Shown here: piece after piece, positions 1 through 7,316 of the stretch
How the letters are laid out: every line of letters begins with the position of its first letter
How positions within the stretch are numbered: the first letter of the stretch is position 1
Position numbers and translations under genes: made by a program
Origin: Hominenteromicrobium mulieris
Lineage (GTDB): Bacteria; Bacillota; Clostridia; Oscillospirales; Acutalibacteraceae
Length of the DNA: 64,000 nucleotides
Strand: one strand, 5' to 3'
Assembly: GCF_020687165.1 (NCBI RefSeq)
Contig: NZ_JAJEQC010000008.1
The notes under the pieces: model-generated
Database searches by the model: none
Told to the model about the DNA's origin: nothing
The model's input: only the letters and a program-made list of their open reading frames with translations

Positions 1-1679
1 ATGGTGGACAGCATCTTCGGTGCATATTTGGAAAGCTCGGGACGCGGCTCTGCGATAACCGGCAGCATAACTTCGTCCAGAATGTAATTTCTTGCTTTGT
101 GCGTCTTTGCAAACGCTTCCTTGATGATCTCCGGCGTGAGGCCGTGAATCTTCAGGTCCATCTGAATGGCGGTGATGCCCTTCTTTGTACCGGCAACCTT
201 AAAATCCATATCGCCGAAGAAATCCTCAAGACCCTGAATATCGACCATGGTCATCCAGCGGCTGCCCTCGGTGATGAGGCCGCAGGAAATACCGGCGACC
301 GGCGCCTTAATCGGCACGCCTGCGTCCATCAACGCCAGCGTAGAGCCGCAGATGGAGCCCTGAGACGTGGAACCGTTAGAAGAAAGCACCTCGGAAACCA
401 GACGGATGGTATACGGGAACTCCTCAACCGGCGGGATAACCGGCACAAGTGCACGCTCTGCCAGTGCGCCGTGACCGACTTCACGTCTGCCCGGGCCTCT
501 GGAGGGCTTCGTCTCGCCTACGGAATAGGACGGGAAGTTGTAGTGGTGGATGTAGCGCTTGGACTCTTCGTCGTCAATGCCGTCGAGAAGCTGGTTGTCA
601 CGCGTGGAGCCGAGCGTTGCAACGGTAAGCACCTGCGTCTGGCCGCGGGTGAACATGCCGGAGCCGTGTACGCGCGGCAGCAGACCGACTTCTGCGGCAA
701 GCGGACGAATCTCATCCATACCTCTGCCGTCAACACGCTTCTGCTCGTCGAGCAGCCAACGGCGCACGACGAACTTCTGCGTCAAATACATGCACTCGTC
801 GATCTTTGCCGCCTGATCGGGGTAAATTTCGTCGAAGTGCTCGTGCACTTTTTCGTAAACAGGCTTGAGTCTCTCGTCGCGAACGGTCTTGTCGTCCGTA
901 TCGAGTGCGGCCTTCACGTCATCAATGGCGAAATCGCGGATTTCTTCGAACATCTCCGGGTCCGGCTTATTGGACGGGTAAGAGAACTTCTCTTTGCCGA
1001 TCTCCCTCTGGATACCCTTGATGAACTCAATGATTTTCTGGTTTTCCGCATGGCCTGCCATAATGCCGTTGAACATATCCTCGTCGGACACTTCGTTTGC
1101 ACCGGCTTCGATCATTGCGATGCGCTCATCGGTGGAAGCGACGGTAACAGCCATCTGGGAGAGCTTTCTCTGCTCTGCCGTCGGGTTGATGATGAACTCG
1201 CCGTCGATGAGGCCGACGGAAACGCCGCTGATGGGGCCGTCCCACGGAATGTCGGAGATGGACAGCGCGACGCTGGTGCCGACGAGTGCGGCAATCTCCG
1301 GGGAGCAATCCGGGTCAACGGACATGACGGTGCAGACGATGGAAACATCGTTGCGCATGTCCTTCGGGAACAGCGGGCGGATGGGGCGGTCGATCATACG
1401 GCAGACAAGAATCGCCTTATCGGTCGGGCGACCCTCACGCTTTAAGAAAGAGCCCGGGATTTTGCCGACGGAGTAGAGCTTTTCCTCAAAGTCAACGGAA
1501 AGCGGGAAAAAGTCGATGCCGTCACGCGGCTTTGCGGCAGCGGTGGCTGCCACGTGGATGGTGGTCTCACCGTAACGGACAAGGCACTCGCCGTTTGCAA
1601 GCTGTGCCATTTTACCGGTTTCGATCTTCAGCGGGCGTCCGGCAAATTCCGTTTCAAATACTCTGAAATTTTCAAACAT
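1..1679 (-). CDS. pnp: Polyribonucleotide nucleotidyltransferase, 3' end cut by window
   Basis: Polynucleotide phosphorylase degrades RNA 3'->5' by phosphorolysis and is part of the RNA decay machinery. About 559 residues are visible, starting MFENFRVFETEFAGRP at the ATG read from 1679. Both RNase PH-like core domains are present: the first has PRDGIDFFPLSVDFEEK, and the second carries RTRGQTQVL-like FTRGQTQVLTVATLG and the later DIQGLEDFFGDMDFKVAGT phosphate/metal region. The reading frame is open to position 1, so the C-terminal KH and S1 RNA-binding domains (family length about 700 residues) lie outside the window. rpsO is immediately upstream on the same strand, the usual rpsO-pnp pair. 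The roughly 190 bases between them hold the rpsO hairpin and a G-rich pnp leader. Confidence 0.97.
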   Translation of the reverse strand, partial: MFENFRVFETEFAGRPLKIETGKMAQLANGECLVRYGETTIHVAATAAAKPRDGIDFFPLSVDFEEKLYSVGKIPGSFLKREGRPTDKAILVCRMIDRPIRPLFPKDMRNDVSIVCTVMSVDPDCSPEIAALVGTSVALSISDIPWDGPISGVSVGLIDGEFIINPTAEQRKLSQMAVTVASTDERIAMIEAGANEVSDEDMFNGIMAGHAENQKIIEFIKGIQREIGKEKFSYPSNKPDPEMFEEIRDFAIDDVKAALDTDDKTVRDERLKPVYEKVHEHFDEIYPDQAAKIDECMYLTQKFVVRRWLLDEQKRVDGRGMDEIRPLAAEVGLLPRVHGSGMFTRGQTQVLTVATLGSTRDNQLLDGIDDEESKRYIHHYNFPSYSVGETKPSRGPGRREVGHGALAERALVPVIPPVEEFPYTIRLVSEVLSSNGSTSQGSICGSTLALMDAGVPIKAPVAGISCGLITEGSRWMTMVDIQGLEDFFGDMDFKVAGTKKGITAIQMDLKIHGLTPEIIKEAFAKTHKARNYILDEVMLPVIAEPRPELSKYAPKMLST

Positions 1680-1828
1680 AAAGGTTATTTTCCTTCCCCC
1701 CGAAAGCCGGGATTTTCCGACTCCGCAGACCGTTTAACAATTAAACCGACGCACACGTGTTTTACGACCTGTATGCGCCCGTTTCACTGCTAAACAGCCC
1801 TTGGAATCATTTTGTGCAGATATTAAAT

Positions 1829-1853
1829 CAGCTGCGCGGGTCGCGCGCAGCTG
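1829..1853 (-). terminator. Hairpin after rpsO (partial terminator or processing site)
   Basis: A perfect 10-bp stem (CAGCTGCGCG / CGCGCAGCTG) lies just after the rpsO stop codon on the minus strand. The downstream bases are only weakly U-rich (ATTTAATATC). In other bacteria the rpsO-pnp spacer holds a leaky terminator and an RNase III site, so this may allow read-through into pnp. Confidence 0.6.
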
Positions 1854-1868
1854 AAAAAAGGCAAAAAA

Positions 1869-2132
1869 TTACTTACGGATACCGAGTTCTGCAATGATTG
1901 CTCTGTAACGCTCGATGTCAACCTTAATGAGGTAATTGAGAAGGCTTCTTCTCTGGCCGACCATCTTCAGCAGGCCGCGGCGGGAGTGATGATCCTTCTG
2001 GTTGGTACGGAGGTGCTCGGTGAGGTCGTTGATCCTCTTGGTGAGAACGGCGATCTGAACTTCCGGGGAACCCGTGTCACCCTCATGGCGTGCGTACTTC
2101 TTGATGATCTCTGTCTTTTCGCTCTTCAGCAT
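1869..2132 (-). CDS. rpsO: 30S ribosomal protein S15
   Basis: S15 binds the central domain of 16S rRNA early in 30S assembly. The protein has 87 residues, the standard size, beginning MLKSEKTEIIKKYARH and containing the family motifs GDTGSPEVQIAVLT and DHHSRRGLLKMVGQRR. An upstream in-frame extension to 2171 exists, but the start at 2132 is preceded by the Shine-Dalgarno AGGTGG at good spacing and matches the family N-terminus, so the longer start is rejected. It has its own promoter about 115 bases upstream and a structured leader, which is a common site of S15 autoregulation. pnp follows. Confidence 0.98.
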   Translation of the reverse strand: MLKSEKTEIIKKYARHEGDTGSPEVQIAVLTKRINDLTEHLRTNQKDHHSRRGLLKMVGQRRSLLNYLIKVDIERYRAIIAELGIRK

Positions 2133-2243
2133 TGTGTTTTCCACCTTTTCTAAAATATTTGCCGCGCTCACAGGTCTGGGTCGGTGTTATCCCTGCGGAG
2201 ATGTCTCCCAAAAGGGTTAGTCCCTGATCCGAGGACGGGCACT
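2133..2243 (-). promoter_or_regulatory. Structured rpsO leader, candidate S15-binding site
   Basis: The roughly 110-nt 5' leader between the rpsO promoter and start codon can form short stacked hairpins: GTCC/GGAC, CCC-TTTT-GGG and GGAG-ACAT-CTCC, enclosed by AACCC...GGGATAAC. S15 is known to autoregulate through leader RNAs that differ between phyla. That this leader does so is inference; I did not match it to a named family. Confidence 0.4.
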
Positions 2244-2248
2244 TTGAA

Positions 2249-2277
2249 AGTATAGCATAATTCTTCAAAGTTTGCAA
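2249..2277 (-). promoter_or_regulatory. Sigma-A promoter of rpsO
   Basis: The minus strand shows TTGCAA (2277-2272), a 17-bp spacer and TATACT (2254-2249). The predicted start is near 2242, leaving a leader of about 110 nt before rpsO. Confidence 0.8.
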
Positions 2278-2407
2278 GCGGTTTTTCCTCTGCGGCGCAG
2301 ATTTTTCGTTCCGTGCAAAATAGCGAAAACGTCCGGCCCAAAACCGACTTTTTCACAGCTCTTCCTGCCTTTTTTGCGAAACTCGTACATTTTCGACATT
2401 GTGCATC

Positions 2408-2436
2408 TTGACAAGCTTTTGAAATCCGTATACTAT
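2408..2436 (+). promoter_or_regulatory. Sigma-A promoter of the degV-type gene
   Basis: TTGACA, 17 bp, TACTAT on the plus strand. It lies about 120 bases before the DegV-family start at 2559 and is divergent from the rpsO promoter. Confidence 0.75.
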
Positions 2437-2558
2437 TAAACAGTTAATTATCGAAACGACCGTGCAAAAGCAAGTTTACCCGTGAAAGGCTGAACACAAA
2501 CGATGCGAAAAGGCGTTATGGGCGCGGAAGTTTTTCCGCCGGAGAAAGGATATTTTTA

Positions 2559-3413
2559 ATGAGCAAAATTGCAGTTGTTACCGATACAAACAGCGGCATC
2601 ACCCGCGAGGAAGCGAAAAAGCTGGGCGTTTATCTTCTGCCCATGCCGTTCATCGTAGACGGCACGGAGTATTTTGAGGGCGTCACCTGCACGTATGAGC
2701 ACTTCTTTGAAATGCTGGAAGCCGGCGCAGAGGTCTCCACCTCTCAGCCCTCGCCGGAATCCCTCACGGCGATGTGGGAGGAGGCGCTCGCGACGCACGA
2801 TTCCGTTGTGCACATTCCGATGTCTTCGGCGCTGAGCGGCTCTTGCGACACTGCAAAGGCACTCGCCGCGGAATACAACGGCCGCGTATGCGTTGTGGAC
2901 AACAAGCGCATTTCCATCACGCAGCGCGAATCCGTTCTGGACGCGCTGACGCTGGCCGAAAAGGGTCTGACCGCTGCCGAAATCTGCGTGCAGCTTGAAA
3001 ACACCGCGTATAACGCGAGCATTTACCTTGCTGTAAATACACTGGAGCTCTTAAAAAAGAGCGGCCGTGTGACGCCGGCCGGGGCGGCGCTCGCGACGCT
3101 GCTGGGCCTCAAGCCCGTTTTGCAGATTCAGGGCGGCAAGCTGGACGCTTACGCGAAGGTGCGCGGCATGGCAAACGCCGAAAAAACGATGCTGAAGGCG
3201 CTCGAAAAAGACCTGCAAACGCGTTTTGCGGGCAAAAAGGTGCACATTGCGGCGGCGTACTCCGGCGACATCAAGCCCGCGCTCGAGTGGCGCAAGACAA
3301 TACGCAAGTATTTTGATGACAACAGCATTGAGCTTTACAAACTCCCCATCAGCATTTGCTGCCACGTCAGCTCCGGCGTAAAAGCGCTCGGCTGCTTTGA
3401 ATATTTTGAGTGA
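2559..3413 (+). CDS. DegV family protein (fatty-acid binding)
   Basis: DegV/FakB-like proteins bind a fatty acid and can present it to a fatty-acid kinase (FakA) for entry into phospholipid synthesis. The protein has 284 residues, the normal size. It starts MSKIAVVTDTNSGITREEA, the conserved N-terminal lipid-head site, has STSQPSPESLTAMW in the first lobe, and SGRVTPAGAALATLLGLKP in the second, all hallmarks of the family. It is cytosolic with no signal peptide. The ATG follows AGAAAGGA. It is a single-gene unit with its own promoter and a strong terminator. No fakA lies nearby, so the specific lipid and partner are unknown. Confidence 0.92.
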   Translation: MSKIAVVTDTNSGITREEAKKLGVYLLPMPFIVDGTEYFEGVTCTYEHFFEMLEAGAEVSTSQPSPESLTAMWEEALATHDSVVHIPMSSALSGSCDTAKALAAEYNGRVCVVDNKRISITQRESVLDALTLAEKGLTAAEICVQLENTAYNASIYLAVNTLELLKKSGRVTPAGAALATLLGLKPVLQIQGGKLDAYAKVRGMANAEKTMLKALEKDLQTRFAGKKVHIAAAYSGDIKPALEWRKTIRKYFDDNSIELYKLPISICCHVSSGVKALGCFEYFE

Positions 3414-3430
3414 TTTTTGCGTTTACATAC

Positions 3431-3471
3431 AAAACCCTCGCTGTGTTCGTTTGAAGCACAGCGAGGGTTTT
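3431..3471. terminator. Bidirectional intrinsic terminator
   Basis: A perfect 15-bp stem, AAAACCCTCGCTGTG with CACAGCGAGGGTTTT, loop of 11, with A/T tracts on both sides. It ends the DegV gene (+) and the convergent 144-residue gene (-). Confidence 0.9.
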
Positions 3472-3472
3472 C

Positions 3473-3907
3473 TTATTTATGTTCAAGCATTTCAATGCTT
3501 GCGGCACGGTTATGGAGGCTGCCAAGCAAGCCTTTGAGGCTTAAAATGCGGAAAAGCAGCTGTTCGCGCTCGGTGAGCGGCGTTTGAAACGCGGCTTTGA
3601 CGTCTTCGGTCGTTTTGCCGCAGTACCGCTCGAACGCTTCCGGCGTGATACCCAGCATTTCAATGAGGGCGTCGATGTCGTCAACGACGGTTTTTACATC
3701 GGCGTTTTTGCCGCTCTGCGCCAAAGAGAGGTACTCCATGAGCCAATCGAAATACATGGTTCCCTTTATGCTGCCCGACGCGGCTTCCAAAAGCGCATCG
3801 AGCGTTTCGGCATCGCAATGCGTGACGGTTTTGAATGTTTCAAACCCGAGTCCTGTTTTTTCGCGGCAGGTTTTTTCCCATTCTTTCATGTCGATTGGGG
3901 TGAGCAT
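3473..3907 (-). CDS. Hypothetical protein, 144 residues, mainly helical
   Basis: I do not recognise this protein. It is a soluble, predicted all-alpha, acidic protein (MLTPIDMKEWEKTCREK at the start, EMLEHK at the end) with no signal peptide or membrane segment. One stretch, MLGITPEAFERYCGKTTEDV, has the spacing of a degenerate helix-turn-helix, but this is too weak to name a function. The start is supported by AGAGAGG five bases before the ATG and by a TTTACT-17-TATAAT promoter. It is a monocistron, divergent from the AT-rich secreted protein and convergent with the DegV gene. Its base composition resembles the surrounding chromosome, unlike its divergent neighbour. Confidence 0.75.
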   Translation of the reverse strand: MLTPIDMKEWEKTCREKTGLGFETFKTVTHCDAETLDALLEAASGSIKGTMYFDWLMEYLSLAQSGKNADVKTVVDDIDALIEMLGITPEAFERYCGKTTEDVKAAFQTPLTEREQLLFRILSLKGLLGSLHNRAASIEMLEHK

Positions 3908-3937
3908 ATTTTTACCTCTCTTTCTTTTGATGTGTCA

Positions 3938-3966
3938 ATTATAACATATACTTTCAAAAAAGTAAA
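3938..3966 (-). promoter_or_regulatory. Sigma-A promoter of the 144-residue gene
   Basis: Minus strand TTTACT, 17 bp, TATAAT, ending about 30 bases before the start at 3907. It is only 6 bases from the -35 of the divergent promoter, so one regulator could affect both. Confidence 0.75.
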
Positions 3967-3972
3967 TATCTA

Positions 3973-4001
3973 TTGACAATTATTTCATATTATGCTATAT
4001 T
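3973..4001 (+). promoter_or_regulatory. Sigma-A promoter of the secreted-protein gene
   Basis: TTGACA, 17 bp, TATATT on the plus strand, about 60 bases before the ATG at 4063. Near-consensus hexamers suggest strong expression. Confidence 0.8.
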
Positions 4002-4062
4002 ATTGGTGAAAGAAATTCACACAACTCTTTCACAAATAAATATTATTAAAGGAGTGTTTTTA

Positions 4063-4533
4063 ATGTTCAAAACCAGAAAAAAGGCAATTTCACTATTACT
4101 AGTATTTTCCTTAATCTTTTCTTCTTTGATTTTCTGCACCCCTTATGCTTCCGCAAAAAACGCGGACGAACTAGGAACTGAACTTAATCCTTACGTCTTG
4201 TCACCCGGTGAAAAAATTACTGTAACCATCGACGGCTCTAAAGATTCTGATATATCTACATTAGCTGATGAAACTTTCCCGAGCTGTATTCTTACAACCT
4301 GGTATGATGGTACATATTTTCATTGGTCTGTAAAGCCCATGTTTACTGGTGCAAATTTTAGTGGAAGCACAAATGTAATGAGAAATGGAATTTTCCAAGG
4401 AGAGGTTTATTTTAGCGGATTCTCTGGACAAAGAAGGGTGTATAAAGATGAAATGATACGATTAAGTGGTACATTAACTCAACATTTTTTGGAACCTACT
4501 CATATACTTCGGTGTTACTACATTCAAGGCTAA
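4063..4533 (+). CDS. AT-rich secreted orphan protein
   Basis: Unrecognised, 156 residues. The N-terminus is a classic Sec signal peptide: MFKTRKK, a hydrophobic core (ISLLLVFSLIFSSLIF) and a cleavage motif ASA after residue 29 or so. The mature part is rich in Thr, Ser, Gly and aromatics, suggesting a small beta-sheet extracellular domain; it contains FPSCILTTWYDGTYFHWS. The start follows AAAGGAG at correct spacing, ruling out the longer in-frame start at 3973, which overlaps the promoter. Its codon use is clearly AT-rich against GC-richer neighbours, a sign of transfer or fast evolution. The tail HILRCYYIQG looks unlike a designed end: a T6 run just before it could hide a frameshift, so the C-terminus is uncertain. 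Confidence 0.75.
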   Translation: MFKTRKKAISLLLVFSLIFSSLIFCTPYASAKNADELGTELNPYVLSPGEKITVTIDGSKDSDISTLADETFPSCILTTWYDGTYFHWSVKPMFTGANFSGSTNVMRNGIFQGEVYFSGFSGQRRVYKDEMIRLSGTLTQHFLEPTHILRCYYIQG

Positions 4534-4542
4534 CTACACAGT

Positions 4543-4582
4543 AAAAAGAAGGAAGTTCTCACATGAGAACTTCCTTCTTTTT
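4543..4582. terminator. Bidirectional terminator, 18-bp perfect stem
   Basis: AAAAAGAAGGAAGTTCTC pairs perfectly with GAGAACTTCCTTCTTTTT around the loop ACAT. It ends the secreted-protein gene (+) and also overlaps the ribF stop codon, ending the rimP-ribF operon (-). Confidence 0.92.
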
Positions 4583-5504
4583 ACTTCTTTTCAAACGCTT
4601 CAAACAGCGTTCTTGCGGTTTTTTCGTTCAGGCTGATCTCCGCTTTCAGCGCGTCTAAATCGGGAAACTTTTTTTCGTCCCTGACAAAGCTCAAAAGCTC
4701 TAGACGCAGTGTTCTGCCATACAGGTCGCCGCCTGTGAAATCGGGCATCCAGGTTTCGGAAAGCGCGTGGTCGGAGCCGACGGTGGGCTTTACGCCGACA
4801 TTCGTCACGCCGCAGTAGGTTTTGCCGTCCACATACACGGCGGAGGCGTACACGCCGAAGCGCGGCAGCACGAAGCGCGGCGGGAAATTCTGGTTAATGG
4901 TCGGCGTGCCGATGGTATGACCGATGTGGTTGCCGTGCACGACCTCAAAGCAGAAGCCGAACGGTCTGCCCAGCATGGCGGTGACGTCTTCCATCTCGCC
5001 GTTTTCAATCGCTTTACGGATGCGCGTGGCGCTGACCCGCTCGCCTTTATATTCCACTGTGGGCACGACGTGCATTTCGCCGCCGTGGGCTTCGCAGAGC
5101 TTTTTCAGCCACTCCGTGTCGCCCGCCGCGAACTTACCGAAACGGAAATCCGCGCCACAGGCGATGCGCTTCACGTTCAAACCGAAGCGCAGAAGGTTTG
5201 AAAAGCGCTCCGCGGGCCACTCTGCGACCTGTGCAAAATCCGGCATGATGACATACTCCACGCCCCAGCTTTCCAAAATGCGCATGCGCTCCTCAACGGT
5301 GGTGAGATAGCAGCAGGTGCCTGTAAGGTACTCCGCAGGATTATCCCGAAACGTGAAAACAACGGGTGTGAGTCCGCTTTCCACCGCCGTGCGAATGACC
5401 TTATAGTGCCCGATATGCAGGCCGTCAAACGCGCCGAGCGCGACCGCCGTTTTTTTCTCGCCGATGAACTTTCGTATTTCTTCCGTATTGCGAATGACGT
5501 GCAT
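4581..5504 (-). CDS. ribF: Bifunctional riboflavin kinase / FAD synthetase
   Basis: Converts riboflavin to FMN and then FAD in the cytosol. It has 307 residues. The N-terminal adenylyltransferase domain carries GAFDGLHIGHYKVI (HxGH-type nucleotide site), and the C-terminal kinase domain carries GHTIGTPTINQNFP and FGVYASAV, the GxPTxN flavokinase motif. The upstream ATG at 5522 overlaps the truB stop (ATGA) but has no ribosome site. The ATG at 5504 has GAGGG nine bases upstream and gives the family N-terminus MHVIRNTEEI, so I chose it. It is the last gene of the rimP operon, and the truB-ribF pairing is widely conserved. Confidence 0.95.
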   Translation of the reverse strand: MHVIRNTEEIRKFIGEKKTAVALGAFDGLHIGHYKVIRTAVESGLTPVVFTFRDNPAEYLTGTCCYLTTVEERMRILESWGVEYVIMPDFAQVAEWPAERFSNLLRFGLNVKRIACGADFRFGKFAAGDTEWLKKLCEAHGGEMHVVPTVEYKGERVSATRIRKAIENGEMEDVTAMLGRPFGFCFEVVHGNHIGHTIGTPTINQNFPPRFVLPRFGVYASAVYVDGKTYCGVTNVGVKPTVGSDHALSETWMPDFTGGDLYGRTLRLELLSFVRDEKKFPDLDALKAEISLNEKTARTLFEAFEKK

Positions 5505-5518
5505 GTGCCGATTCCCTC

Positions 5519-6424
5519 TCATTTTTTTGAAAATGACTTAACGTATTTGAATTCTCCGTTTTCCGCGCGAGCAAGTCCCAAGAACTTCTCGCCGTCTTCG
5601 TACAGCGCGACCTGCGTGCCCTCCGGCATGGCGATCTTCGGTGCACGGCAGCGCGAAATTGTGAGTGCACCGCCGTTTAAATATCTTTGTGCCTGCGCCG
5701 GTGTGACAGACACGGCAGTGAGCATCGAAAAGAGCTTTTCCACGGGGCGAAGAATTTCATCAAAGCTTTCCCCGTTTTCTTTCATCGCCTTTAATGTATC
5801 AAGCGAGACGGCGTCTGCGAGCGTAAAGCCGCACGCTGCTGTTCTTCTGAGCGCCGTCATGGCACCGACCGTGCCGCATTTTTGGGCAATGTCTTCGATC
5901 AGCGTGCGGATATACGTGCCTTTCGAGCACGTGACGTGCAGCTTGCCGGTTTTTTCATTCTCGTTATATTCGAGCAGCGTGAGCTCCGCAATATGTACGG
6001 GCCGCGCTTCGCGCTCTATTTCGATGCCCTGCCGCGCGAGCTTATATAATCTCTGTCCGTTGACGGAGACAGCGGAATACATAGGCGGCACCTGTAAAAT
6101 ATCGCCGCGAAAAGAATCCAGTGCAGTTTCGAGCGCAGCTCTTAAAACGGGGGTTTCATCCGTTTTGATGACTTCGCCGGTCACGTCGCCGGTGGTATAC
6201 GCTTCGCCAAACCGAAAAGACGCTTCGTAGGTCTTTGCGGTTTCCGGCAGAAGCGACACGGCTTTTGTAGCGCGGCCGAGCAAAAGCGGCAGAACGCCTG
6301 TTGCCATGGGGTCTAATGTGCCCGTGTGGCCGATGCGCCTTTCGCGCGTCAACCCGCGCACGACCGCCACGGCGTCAAACGACGTGAAGTCCTGCGGTTT
6401 ATCCAAAACGATGATGCCTTCCAT
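5519..6424 (-). CDS. truB: tRNA pseudouridine(55) synthase
   Basis: Makes pseudouridine 55 in the T-loop of tRNAs. It has 301 residues, the usual size. The start MEGIIVLDKPQDFTSFDAV is typical, and the catalytic aspartate lies in GHTGTLDPMATGVLPLLLG, followed by KTYEASFRFG. The C-terminal PUA-like part includes YLNGGALTISR. It sits between the nitroreductase-like gene and ribF in the rimP operon; its stop lies just upstream of ribF's ribosome site, implying coupled translation. Confidence 0.96.
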   Translation of the reverse strand: MEGIIVLDKPQDFTSFDAVAVVRGLTRERRIGHTGTLDPMATGVLPLLLGRATKAVSLLPETAKTYEASFRFGEAYTTGDVTGEVIKTDETPVLRAALETALDSFRGDILQVPPMYSAVSVNGQRLYKLARQGIEIEREARPVHIAELTLLEYNENEKTGKLHVTCSKGTYIRTLIEDIAQKCGTVGAMTALRRTAACGFTLADAVSLDTLKAMKENGESFDEILRPVEKLFSMLTAVSVTPAQAQRYLNGGALTISRCRAPKIAMPEGTQVALYEDGEKFLGLARAENGEFKYVKSFSKK

Positions 6425-6436
6425 GCTGCCTCCGTA

Positions 6437-7270
6437 TTACCAGCCCGCCTCTTCCACGAATTTGTAGAAGTCCTTTTCCGCGTCTTTGTCTTCTGCGCGG
6501 ATGGTGCCGACGGTCTCGGTATAAATGATGTATTCCTCTTCGCCGTCCAAATCAAACAGCGTATCGCACAAATTCTGGTCGTATGCGCCGATACCGCAGG
6601 TGCCGAGATTTAAAGCACTGCACGCAAGATACAGGTTTTCGCCCACGTGGCCCATATCAACAAGGGAACCTCTGTGGCTGAAAATGCCGTATCGCCACTC
6701 AGTGCGGTACGGAACGAACGACCAATAGAACACAACGCTCGACTTTTTCACCCAGTGCTGATCGCACAGGGACTTGTCGATGACGTCTTCGATGTTTTCC
6801 ACCTCACCGAGATACTCGAGCTGATTTTCGAGCGGCAGATAGTGGTATTTGCCGGGCTTTAAGCCCTCTACACGGCGCACGAGCAGGTATGTTTCAAACG
6901 GATGTCTTGCGCCGCCGCACGGCACGGTACGCAGCGTTGCATACTTTTTGCCGCGGATACCCTTTACGCCCTGCGTTGCCCAAAGCAAAAACGAAAGCTC
7001 CAAAAGGGACAGGTTCTCTTCCGTATAAACGCGGGAGGAGCAGCGGTTGAAAATGACATTTAAGAGGTCTTTTTCGAGGCCAAGCGGCTTAAAATCGCGC
7101 GGCAGATCGATACGCGTATCGCTCACCGGCGCTTTCGTCAGCGGCGGCTGCGGCAGCATTTTCTGCTGGTCGGTCTTGTAGCCCTCCGGCTCGTCGCTTG
7201 CATCTTGCTTTAAAAAGCCACGTCGGCTTTCTGTGATGGCGCGAATTTCTTCGGGTGTTAATTCTTTCAT
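6437..7270 (-). CDS. SagB/ThcOx-family nitroreductase-like flavoprotein
   Basis: FMN-dependent oxidoreductase fold of the SagB/ThcOx type; in peptide-toxin clusters such enzymes oxidise azolines, but stand-alone members have no settled role. The protein has 277 residues. Family marks are CSSRVYTEENLSLLELSFLL near residue 85, PCGGARHPFETYLLVR (FMN/substrate loop), and DMGHVGENLYLACSALNLG near the C-terminal third. There is no signal peptide. The start at 7270 has GGGAGGAG five bases upstream, better than the ATG at 7285. No cyclodehydratase, precursor peptide or protease lies nearby; instead it sits inside the translation operon between nrnA and truB. Substrate unknown. Confidence 0.85.
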   Translation of the reverse strand: MKELTPEEIRAITESRRGFLKQDASDEPEGYKTDQQKMLPQPPLTKAPVSDTRIDLPRDFKPLGLEKDLLNVIFNRCSSRVYTEENLSLLELSFLLWATQGVKGIRGKKYATLRTVPCGGARHPFETYLLVRRVEGLKPGKYHYLPLENQLEYLGEVENIEDVIDKSLCDQHWVKKSSVVFYWSFVPYRTEWRYGIFSHRGSLVDMGHVGENLYLACSALNLGTCGIGAYDQNLCDTLFDLDGEEEYIIYTETVGTIRAEDKDAEKDFYKFVEEAGW

Positions 7271-7316
7271 GTGAACTCCTCCCATCTGATTTACAGCTGA
7301 ATTAAATTGCCGATTT

